From the NCBI GenBank assembly GCA_947561395.2, contig OX387185.1, forward strand, positions 24,247,866 through 24,311,865: a stretch of DNA of 64,000 nucleotides. The letters run 5' to 3'. This DNA is from Buxus sempervirens. Its lineage: Eukaryota > Streptophyta > Magnoliopsida > Buxales > Buxaceae. Made by a program: the position numbers and the translations under genes. This document shows, piece by piece, positions 36,143-45,759 of the stretch; within the stretch, counting starts at the first letter, position 1, and each line of letters starts with the position of its first letter. The notes beneath the pieces were generated by a model, which was not told the DNA's origin, ran no database searches, and worked only from the letters and a program-made list of their open reading frames with translations.

Positions 36143-36344
36143 CAAAAGGAGGGATAGAAGAGTCTAAAGGGCAAGAATAGAAGTCCATCTAGATCCTTCC
36201 AAATTGCATTAAAACTTGAATTAGATGGAATCAGGGAGGATTTCGAAAGCTGAATTGGGCAATTCGGGGCTTACCGACAAAGGTTTTAGCATAAATACAA
36301 GAGAACTCGCAAAAAATTTCAATTTGAAGTTATTTATGTTGCAC

Positions 36345-36610
36345 TGTTAACATAGAATGGTGCAACATAAACTACTATTGCATCGTACATAAAAAATGGT
36401 GCAATAAACAAAACACTCGGCACCATTTTAAAGCCACGATGAAAATTTTGTTAGCTCCCATGTGCTCGCACTGAGGTGGCACAACGGCCAAAAGTTCGAG
36501 ATGCCACCTCAGTGCACAACCATTGCACCATTAACGAAATATGGCGCTACACCGTTTAACAAAGACGATGTGCTTATATTAATTGCACCATTTATCTAGA
36601 ATGATGCACA
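36345..36610. repeat. TTGCACCATT/AATGGTGCAA inverted-repeat cluster of LTR T4
   Basis: Six or more copies of TGCACCATT or its complement occur in both orientations, upstream (on the minus strand) of the TATA box at 36,131-36,142. It occupies the same place as the AACCGCACTT cluster of T1 and the CCGTAT cluster of T2, but with a different sequence. Confidence 0.75.
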
Positions 36611-36739
36611 AGAAAAAAAATCATTCTGCATTAAAAATATATGTATTAATTTTATAAAATTATGGATATATATGTATTTTTAACAAAAAGTAATTCTATC
36701 CCTTCTTGTATTTTTTGTGTAATTTGGGGTGTCTACAGC

Positions 36740-37751
36740 TCCTTTTAACTCCGTTTTAATTGATTTTTATAGCATATCTTTCTTATTGAGTTTGATTTTC
36801 AATGTCACTGGCTTCATTTGATTTGGGTTTGTTTTGAGTGAGTTATGCTTAGTTGAATTTGTACTGCTCATTAGCTGTTCATAAAATCTATTGAATTAAT
36901 CCAAATCTGAGCATTTGAATTTTATTTTTTGATGATTTTACTTTGATAATAGTCATATTAGAGGGCTCCGATTGTGACAATCAATGAGGGGCATTCTGTC
37001 CATAGGATGATCCTCATTGAGAGTTATACACTCTCCTTTTTTTTTCTCATTTTGGGTGAATTATAGAAACCTTCCTTGAGTTTTTTTACTAATTACACAC
37101 ATCTAGCCCATGTTTCTTAAAAAACACTTCCCCCCTTAAGTTTGTAGAAAGGTCATGCTCACCGCCCTCCATTATGTTGTTATCCAAGTCTTTTGACAAA
37201 TATGGTTAATATCATTGATCTTTAAGTGTAAAAAGATGAATTTATTTTCAAACTAATTATTTGGAGTGTTGGAAGGAGTAAAGAAAGAGAAGAAATAATT
37301 TTCTAACAAATAAATGGAGGTAATTTTCTAGTAAAATAACTTTTAAGTTTAATGAGGACATGCTTTTACAAGGGGGAAAGTGTTCTTCTGGAAACGTGAA
37401 GGGATGTGTGTGTAATTAGTACATACCTCAAGGGAGTTTCTGTAATTTACTCTTTTTATTTTATTTCATTCCTTTTTATTGTGCATGCAATTTAAAAAAT
37501 GGTGAATGATTAGGCAAACATCTGTTGATGGGTGAATGACGATGCCTAACACCTTCTCTCACACATATCCTAACTCTCTTATCCATAAATATGGTTTCCA
37601 CTAATGTTTTGCCAAGTTTTGTGCATTTTTGTGTGTTTTGGTAACTATCTACACCTAACCTCTATGGATGATGGCGATTCCCATTTTTATCTAAGTTTTG
37701 TGCAAGGCATGTGGGGATCCGCGTGATCTTTATAGTTTTATAGTCTGGTCA
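36740..37751 (+). mobile_element. Family-B LTR T5, 3' part, plus strand
   Basis: It has the family-B 3' blocks in order: GATGCCTAACACCTTC (37,531-37,546), then GATGGCGATTCCC near 37,668, ending about GTCTGGTCAACA (37,751). Its 5' part is missing; at 36,739 it abuts the start of the opposite-strand T4. It contains a MITE (37,054-37,452). Confidence 0.55.
37054..37452. mobile_element. MITE with roughly 80-bp terminal inverted repeats
   Basis: The left end (GGGTGAATTATAGAAACC...) and the reverse complement of the right end (GAGTAAATTACAGAAACTCC...) align for about 80 bp. Shared blocks include CTTGAG, ACTAATTACACACA, and AACACTTCCCCCCTT at the left versus AACACTTTCCCCCTT at the right. Long inverted repeats and about 400 bp length fit a Mutator-type MITE. 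A clean 9-bp duplication is not seen, so the superfamily is tentative. Confidence 0.75.
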
Positions 37752-37906
37752 ACACACCATATTATGTATAGCAAAGATTGGGGTGTTACCACTAAACCCT
37801 ATCGGCAATGTTTCGTGAATAAAGGAAAAAATTCTTTAAAATATAAACAACATTGAATTTGGGAATTTGTTGCACCTCACATTATGGACTCACAATTTTA
37901 AAGGAA

Positions 37907-40900
37907 TGTAAAATCCCAAATTTTTAATGAAATTAAAAATTATTAGTTTGGTAATTAATTTAAGGCTAATTAAAAATTTCATAGAGGAAGGAGATCAAGG
38001 AGTTAAACCGGGGACTCTTGGTCGAACCGGATGGAATAACTATAAATAAATAGATGTGAGAAATTGCTGGAAATTATTGTTGGAGTGTCGCAAGGGCAAT
38101 TTGGGAATTTCAGAAATTCAGAGATTATGTAAATTTGGGTAAGTGGTAATTATATTGTATAGTAATAATTTAATAAATTATTAAGGTACATTGTATTAGG
38201 TTCAATTAAGTGAGGGTATATTATAATTTCAATGGTCAATAAATATTAATTGGGAAATGCTATTAAATATAAATAAGTAGTGATATTGTATTTGTTGAGT
38301 GGCTAATCAGAAAAATTAAATTATCAGGGGTTGATGGACTAGTGGGGTAGGCATTAGGTGGAGTGAAGATGCAGCGAATCATGAGGAAGCTAAAGAGGTG
38401 GGCTACTGGAGAAGTGCTGGGGAAATAGACTCTTGAGCTTCCAAGGGTTGCTGGAGAAAGGACTCTTGGAGTTCTTGTTGCTAGAGAAAAAGAGGAGCAG
38501 CAGAAGGAAGGGCCTTCTAGAGCTTCATTGTTGCTGGAGAAAAAAAAAAGAGAGAGAGTAGCAGAAGGTGGAGAACCAGAGATTCTTTTGGAGTTCTGGA
38601 AAAATTTTCTGCACCAAGTTCAAGTGGTAGAGTGTTCCAGACGTCCAGATCAGGTAAGAACTTATTTTTGGTTAGGTTATAACAAATCTCATGAGAAATT
38701 ATGAGCTGGAAGATCAGAACTTAGATCTGGAATTTTTCTGCAACCATTTTCAGATTGTGAAGTGGTTTTGGCCATGGAGAATATCTGAGTTTCATTGCTG
38801 GGTTATTGAAGTTGGGAGGCCAGCAAATATAAGACAAGTAGCACTTTCAAATATCATGATTTTCGTGTGTTTTGTGGACATCCTGAAACTTAGATTTGAA
38901 TTGAATGAAATTGATAGAATTTGTTCATGTTTTGGGCGTTTAATTTATGATGCAATGTTGGCTTAGTTCGATTAAATCCAAACTGATTTAGTGGGGTTCT
39001 TAGTATGTTTCTCATAATGTTAAAAGTGTTTTGGGTGGATTAAATTAGCTCAGTTCTATTCAATGATAGCATGATTTGTGCCTCTACAGATTTTAGATTT
39101 GAAGAACCCAGAAAATTTTATAACTCTGTTTGTATGATTATGTTAGATCTGTGATTTATTCTTTGCTTAATTAGATCAAATCAGAAATAGTATAGTTATA
39201 TTATTAGATTGATTCTCAGCAAGTTAGAAGTGATTGGATGGGTTAAATTTAGTTTCAGACATTAAGAAGTCTGAATTGTTTCAAGTAGTTTTTCCAAATA
39301 CCTTTTCTTGCATGGAATGTGTATTATGGATTCAGGTTTAAGGAAACCATAAATTGTTTTGAGATATGTTTTCAGATTCAGATTTAATATGTTTAGATTT
39401 AATTCAAGTTAGTATGATTGTGTTATTTGAATAATGTTCAAGTGGTTAGAAATGGTTGCAATGGAGAAGATTGGTTCAGATATTAAGAAGTTGCAAAATT
39501 TACTAAGTTCAGATTTATTGGAGTTCTCAGAAATGGGTGTAAAGTTGTGTTGCAGATTTCATTAAATTCAGATTGTCATGAGTACAGATTTTCCAAGTTC
39601 TGAATTAGTTCAGGTTATATAAGTTCAGCTATGAGCTGTAACTTAAACTCGGATAAGTTCAGATTTATGTTAAATCTGAACTCATATTTGGGCATATTCA
39701 TTTAATCTCAATAAATTTGATTGTGTTATATGGATATTTTCCATGGTACTAGAAGAGGGTTGGTTACATGGAGTTAGCTTAGTCCTAAAGCATTTTTCAT
39801 CTGCAGCAAGTTACAGGTTTGTGGGAAACCATGTTGGGCGTGTAAGCTAGGAGAGTGATAAAACCTATTTAGATTAATTTCGGAGGTGTTGATTTGAGCT
39901 ATTTATATTCTATGTGTTGTGCTAAAAGTGGTCTAGAGGGTTAGTATCAGTTCAGTCTTAGAGAAATTGGAGGTGATGCAAGTTGGAAATACAAGATAAA
40001 AATTCTGCAGCATCCATGGTGGATGTTCTAAACTTAATTTTTGGGTCAAGACTTTTTGGTTATTGCACTTAATTAATTCGAGAAGTATTTAGAACTATTA
40101 GAAACCCATGGTAATTAGTTTTGATAACAAAGTTTATGGAGTAAATGGTATTGGGATCATTTAGAGGAAGTTAACAAATCTGAATTCCTATGATTAGAGG
40201 TTTGGCACTTGTTTCATACTAGGTGCAGCGGATTAATTAGTTGAGTTTTAAGTTCTCTCATCATTTTCAATCTAGGGTCATTAGATTCTCAAGTGTTATT
40301 AGTAATTTATTTTGGATAAATAAATAAAATGGATTGAGAGGTTTGTTATGAAGCATGGAAGCAAGTGTATGAGCTGGTTTTCTACAGCATGTGGTCTTTT
40401 CTTAGTTATCATGGTGTCAAGCATGATTTATTATTTCATTTGAGTTAATCAAGGATCAAATGAGGTCCAAGAGTTGTTAATAACTTTTGGGAACTCTCTT
40501 AACAGTAAAAATATAGGAAGCAATTAGTATTAGAATTAATAAGTAAAGGGAGTAGCAAATCTGAAATTTTGTTGAAGCTAATAAAGAGTTGAGTATCAGA
40601 AATTTCTGGGATAGATTTTAATACCAATGAAATTAGTTGGTTTCGATTATGACCTGAATAGAAATTGATGATGTTTCTTCGAATATTCACTGGTTATCAT
40701 TTTTGGTTTTAAGTAAAAAATATTTTCACTGTATGTACCATTGCTGTAAACTTTTATTATTGGATGATTTTAGTGTTTCTTTGGAACTGAATTTGGTATT
40801 ACCATATATAAATGACTTGGTTTTCATTGACCATGACTTTATGCTGAATTAGTAAATAATTTGATAAGTTTGCCAAAGTAATAAGGGCGAGACTTAGTGT

Positions 40901-41530
40901 GGATCCATAGTCGAGTTGTAAGTGAATTTTGTACATTTTGTTTGGATTAAGTCTAGGGTTCCTTAGTGCATTTCCTCCATGATGGAGAGGCCTTCCATAA
41001 GGGAAGTGCTTCAGCAACTCCCTTTCCACCATGAGGGTGAGGTCATACGAGTATTTCCGCCATGAGGGCGATGAATTGGCTTGTTTGAACTGTTGCAGTA
41101 TTTCGACTGGATTGTTTGGAACAATAGTGCTTAGCCACACAAAATAAACAAACTTCACGAGTCCCACCTTACTATGTGGTTTGATATTGTTTGCCAGATT
41201 AGTCGGGTTATTCGGATTATCCGTGGTTAATTGTCGAGTATGTTTTAATCGTGCATGTTTTAGAAATTAAATAAATTGTATTTGTGCATGCATTGCTACT
41301 TGCTGAGATAGTTGTATCTCACTGTTTTGTTTTGATTTCAGATCTCAGAGAGGACGATACAAGCGGGTATATGCTTGGTTCAGGTTAGTTGGGAAAATTT
41401 TTAGTTGATTCTGATTATATTATTGCCATTTTATGTTTTCCTTACTCTGATATAGCGATTCTGTATAGAAAAGCTAACTCCTCGGGGATGAGTTGTGGTT
41501 TCATTACGTAACCCGGTCCGGGGCGTTACA
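37907..41530 (+). mobile_element. Family-A solo LTR E10
   Basis: It starts TGTAAAATCCCAAATTTTT, ends CCGGTCCGGGGCGTTACA, with the perfect 5-bp duplication AGGAA (37,902-37,906 and 41,531-41,535). At 3624 bp it is the longest copy. It has a donor-like ATCAG|GTAAGAAC (38,654) and, further on, the family motif as ACAAGTAGCAC (38,834-38,844), where the first donor base is A. Other parts are the GTGGATCCATAGTCG core (40,899-40,913), TTCCNCCATGANGGNGA repeats (40,968-41,075), and an acceptor-side module (41,293-41,341). The GAGCGAYC cluster is absent. No coding capacity. Confidence 0.88.
41293..41341 (+). promoter_or_regulatory. E10 acceptor-side module
   Basis: TGCTACTTG (41,294-41,302) pairs with CAAGTAGCA (38,835-38,843) over 9 bp. 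A perfect 7-bp hairpin TGAGATA-GTTG-TATCTCA (41,304-41,321) follows, then TTTTGTTTTGATTTCAG ending at 41,341. Confidence 0.55.
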
Positions 41531-41535
41531 AGGAA

Positions 41536-42059
41536 TCATGAGAAAATGCAAAAAAAACATGTTGCAGGTGGAACATTGAGACATGTACGCAATGTGGCAG
41601 GTTAAATGGTTGCCCCTAACCTCGTCCCCGTTGCTATTGGTTAGTGTTTGGTATTGCCAAAATCAGGTTAGGCTTTAGCCCAACCCACGCTCAACACTCC
41701 CTTGAACCCACCCTTGGTCTATTAAAATATTAATTTTATATATTTAAAATATTATTGTAATATGTATCATATGTAAAAATATATAATTGATGAATAAATA
41801 TATTGTTAGTTGGTATATTCTATTTAAAAAATACCCTTTTTTTGTAAATTTTTAATACAACCGGGTCATCGGCTTTCTCTCATTGCCAACTCGATAGGGG
41901 CGGGTTAGGATTTTGTTTTTGCTAAATCTTAACCCGAACCCACCTCGAACCCGCCCTACCTCTATGGACGCAAACCCGGAGAACGCTGACGCCGTAACAT
42001 AACGCGCTCCCTTATCAATTTTGCAAGTGCCCGTTTATAATTTCATTGTCTCCTTGAGA
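41536..42059. other. Gene-free stretch upstream of the PRP40C-like gene
   Basis: It contains a segment bounded by GGCAGGTTAAATGG (41,598) and AACCCGCCCTACC (41,949), with GGGCGGGTTAGG inside. It looks like a decayed hAT-type MITE, but I could not fix its ends. Positions 42,000-42,059 are likely the gene's promoter; CCGTTTATAATTTC at 42,029-42,042 is a possible TATA box. Confidence 0.4.
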
Positions 42060-42182
42060 ATCTCGATCTCAACTGTCGCCACAATACAAAGAGCACGACC
42101 AAACTGCTAGGGTTTCAGTTATCAATCGTCTGAATGTTAACCTGAATCCTAATTTATTGAAATCTCAAGCTCCTTCTCTCAG
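42060..42182 (+). other. PRP40C: Putative 5' untranslated exon of the PRP40C-like gene
   Basis: The sequence turns from repeats to unique text resembling a plant leader (TCTCGATCTC..., CTAGGGTTTCAG), and no transposon signal is seen here. It ends CTTCTCTCAG|GTACTTG, a good splice donor at 42,183. The next recognisable exon of this gene starts at 54,488 with a short leader before the ATG. Joining the two across 12.3 kb is an inference. The 5' limit is arbitrary. Confidence 0.4.
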
Positions 42183-42952
42183 GTACTTGAAACCTAAACC
42201 TAATTTCTCGCATCTCTCTTTTCGTTTCTTCCTTTTAATTTTCTATTTTATTTATTTATTTATGTTTACGTTAAGCAAACAGTAACAATGCTTGAGTAAT
42301 CCTGAATCTGTCTCGTTTTGAAGATATGCACGACTTTTGATCTACGCTTGTGTAAGTTTCGCTTTTGGGTTGAATTATTAAACGCTGTACTCAGCTGGGC
42401 CTCTTGAGCTTCAAAATCGTCCCCGGACATCAAAATACGAATCATACTACTGTTGGTTTGCGTTTTACGACGTGTTTAATTTCAAAAAAAGATGCGTGCT
42501 TTTTAGCAGTTATGGCGAATGTGGTGTTTGCTCGGTGTTAGAAGCTTTGCATAGTATTTTGATTTCTTTCTAAGTAGCGTTATGATTATTGATATTGTTA
42601 CTATTTTTGAATGGGATGTGAGTTTGTACTCCTATAGCTTGTGATTTACCTGTATTTAATAATACTTCATCAATTAGGAGCTCACATGGCTCCTAATTTT
42701 CTTTTGTTGGTGAGGATTTAGGTGGAAATTTTTGCATAAAGATAGTTGAACATATGGTAGATATCTTGTTAGAGGAATATCTTCCGGTAGGGGGGATGTC
42801 ACTGTCTAGAAACTTGGCTACCTCTTATGGTTATTATATATCCCAGTTGTAACCTATGACATTTGGAAAGAAAAAGGCATCCATGAACAGTTTAGAGAAA
42901 ATTTTTTTAGGTTTGATAGTTGATGTGATAGATGAGGTAGAAATAGAATAGT

Positions 42953-43169
42953 ATCATGATTGGATGAGAGAAATCTGAACACGGAATATTGATGGAGAAA
43001 CTTTGGGATTGACAAGGTAATGGAAATGAAGCTTATAAGAATGAGCTGATCATAAAACTGGTTGATCATGATTGGATGAGAGATAGCTGGGGCATGGAAT
43101 GTAGGTTGATGAACTTTTGGGTTTGACAATATAATGGAAATAAGAATGAACTGACTATAAAACTGGCTG
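42953..43169. repeat. Direct duplication of about 112 bp in intron 1
   Basis: ATCATGATTGGATGAGAG recurs at 42,953 and 43,065, and both copies continue with a similar GGGNTTGACAANNTAATGGAAAT segment. A third partial start (ATCATGAC) is at 43,170. Confidence 0.8.
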
Positions 43170-43959
43170 ATCATGACAATTATATTGGAAAACAGTTTTG
43201 TTGATGATGTTAATAAAATATGGCCTGACCCTGAATTTTCTTTGTCATTATGAATTAACCTTCGGTAATGCTTGTTTGTGAGTAAGGCTGTGTTATGTAT
43301 TGGATCAAGTGCTGGTCTGAACCATAACAAGTTCCCAGGGGATGTAAAAGGGAATATTGTGGTCAAGAAACCCGATTCATCAACCTTTCCTTGGATCTCG
43401 GCGGCTGGAAGTTATGTTGTTAACACTTCCTCTTTAGCAGAAGGCCTTGCATAACTGCAGTTTATCAACTGAAGGAAATAGCCTTACATGTGCCAAGCCA
43501 GATTATAATAGATAGAAATGTGATTAAAAGATACCCCATCTGTCAAACACACTGCACATATTTGAGGGGAAAACCTTTTTTGCAAGATATAACTGGTTTT
43601 ATTTTTTAAGAACAATGACGGATATCGATTCCCTAGTTCTAGGAGGTTAAGATACTGTTGGAATCCTATGATGTGGGCCTACCAATTTATGTCCCAAAAA
43701 TAGCACACGAGTCTAGAGGAATATATATCCCACTAGGTTCTAGGGCACATACTTATGTTCTCTACAAGACTGGTCAGGAAACACATCCTTTTGGTACCTA
43801 GCAAATGCAATAATTTGTTAATTTTTGCAGTCATTGGTACACATTTAAAGGGATATTCCAAGACAGAATGATAGAAGGCCAACTAAGAATATTAGCGATA
43901 TAACTTTGTTGAAACATGCAATATAAACATGAGTAAATTTGATGCTTTAGGAGCCATTG

Positions 43960-44490
43960 CCTCCATCGTAAATTCTTCTTGAGTGGTTCCTCTTGGTATC
44001 AGCTGCCCTTGCCCAGATATGGAAAGAAGGGGCAATTCAGTTGCATCTTAACAAGGGCTACAAAAGAGATCTGAATAGATCTTGCCCTCATTAGGAGAGC
44101 AAGATCATTAACATGTGATCTGAATATCTTGTTCGGTCATGTGCCTAGACGGGTGAATTCAGTTGCAGATTGTCTCGCAAAGCTTGGGACCTCTGGAGAT
44201 GAGTTATATGTTGGGCCTCCATGAAGGGAGGTGGTAGAGGTGCTATTTAGTTGGTGGAGAGTTATGTTGTCTTGGATACATATTTGTTTTTATTTTATTC
44301 ACTGATGTACTATGATCATCAGATCAGGTTAGTCAGTCTATGGGGATGTCCTACGGTTTCTTGAGTTCGGGAGGTGCCTTTTAGATTTGAGGTTGTTCCA
44401 CATGCCTATCCTGACTATTTACATTCTTTCCTTTACTCAATACAATATTCATTATTCATCGCACACAATAAAAAAAGATGTTTTAGATCT
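43960..44490 (+). pseudogene. LINE 3' fragment (RNase H end and tail)
   Basis: Positions 44,085-44,224 read as RRARSLTCDLNILFGHVPRR and then VNSVADCLAKLG. This is the C-terminal end of the RNase H domain of plant L1-type LINEs, where HVPREANxVADxLAK is typical, and it closes with a stop after VGPP. A 3' tail with an A-rich end lies near 44,471. It is 5'-truncated and inactive. Confidence 0.7.
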
Positions 44491-44560
44491 TTTTTTTCAA
44501 ATTTTATCTGTCATTATTATATTGTATCCTTGACAACAGCTATCCTTGATAACAGCATGA

Positions 44561-45690
44561 CATAGGCTTACTATATCCTCCATAAAACTCCATAGCCAAC
44601 TTCCAAGGAGTGCAAGTTCATGTTCATTATGTTTCCTTCACTGAGACCTCCCAAGTCCTTCCTTTTGTGCATCTAAGTGAAACTTCCTCATGAACCTTCC
44701 TTACCACATGAAATCCTTTTAAATCTTGACCAATTTATTTGCTGTCTTGCCAGGCATCCTAAGGCAAGGATTAAGTAACTGGGGAGATTATCTAAGGCAG
44801 TTTTGATAAAATTGATTCTACCACTGAAGGAACTGCATGAACTCTTACATCTTGCTGGTTTTGATTTTTACCATTGCTTCCCAAAACTTTTGTGTTTTTA
44901 CCATGTACTTGATTGGTCAAAAGGATCCCTACAGGCTCCTTCAGTTCATCTGCATATTGATTTCACTAAAAGTAGTTCTGTTGAAGTTAACTTTCAGCCC
45001 CATTCAAAGTCTTTGATGAGGGAACTCATCTTAAGAACAGCCTCCCTCTATTTTACTCATTTATTTTGTTGATAAATAGCACAACATTTTGTAGATGCTT
45101 GCAAGAAAGCATTATATCATTTGAAAATTTGTAAATGAGAGTTCTTGAACTTCCTTTTCCCTTCCTAACCACTTCATAAGACCCTCTCCATTCCATGATA
45201 TTCATGACCATACTAAACAAAAACCCACCAAGGTAAATATAATGGAGATAAAGTTTTGCTTTCTTGATCTCTATCAAAGATTTATAGAAGTCTTTTGGAG
45301 ATCCAGTATATAAAATATAAAAGGGAAAATAGTCCTCAGACAACCTTTAGTTGATGATCTCAATTCATTGTTAACACCTTTAACCTTTATAACTTGCTCT
45401 GAAAATTTTGAAGCCACCTTGTCCCCATTCATTTACATCTAATTTGAGCATGACTACTTGAATTCATTGCCTCCTTGACTCTTTTTCTCCTTCATTTACT
45501 CTACGTTTTATAGAGGTGTGTTGATTCTGTGAGATTGGCAGATTGCTAAGCCTACAATGTTTTCAACCTCAAAGACAAGTTTTTTGATAAGATCTTGTAC
45601 ATTTTACTAACCAAACTAAATTGATGAACTTTTCTTGTCTTGCATTATATCTGTTATTAAAGCAATGAATGTGGAATTGATGATCTAATT
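44561..45690 (-). pseudogene. L1-type LINE fragment, reverse transcriptase, minus strand
   Basis: On the minus strand, fragments match the middle of an L1-type polymerase. These are a GGFLFSMVMN segment (in place of GDPLSPFLF...), then KFSNDIMLSCK near 45,120, where the active site FADDT has become FSNDI, so it is catalytically dead. Further on come a VVESILSKLP segment near 44,800 and a DLGGLSE/ALLGSWLW segment near 44,600. Frameshifts and stops are many. Confidence 0.7.
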
Positions 45691-45759
45691 AATAATTCCT
45701 TTATAGATCACCAGTCAACGGCCCAAGAAACCTTATTGAAAAGGTTTCTCATTCGTGAG

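Larger units (their letters stand above)
24730..36739 (-). mobile_element. Family-B LTR T4, minus strand, host of E6 and E7
   Basis: On the minus strand it starts TGTAGACACCCCAAATT at 36,739, as T2 does. It has a TTGCACCATT/AATGGTGCAA inverted-repeat cluster (36,345-36,610) and a TATAAATA box (36,131-36,142). After the E7 insertion the leader continues at 29,300-29,192. After E6 it continues at 26,590 down to a GGGGTGCC...CACC block (24,835-24,855) equivalent to the GTGCCTAACACC block of T2. The 3' end is cut near 24,730, where T3 begins. No gag or pol. It forms the outer shell of the deepest nest in the window. Confidence 0.7.

Noticed and set aside
42854-43366. Minus-strand open frame of 170 codons
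   Set aside because: It runs over an intronic direct duplication, shows no recognisable domain, and is antisense within the proposed intron of the PRP40C-like gene.
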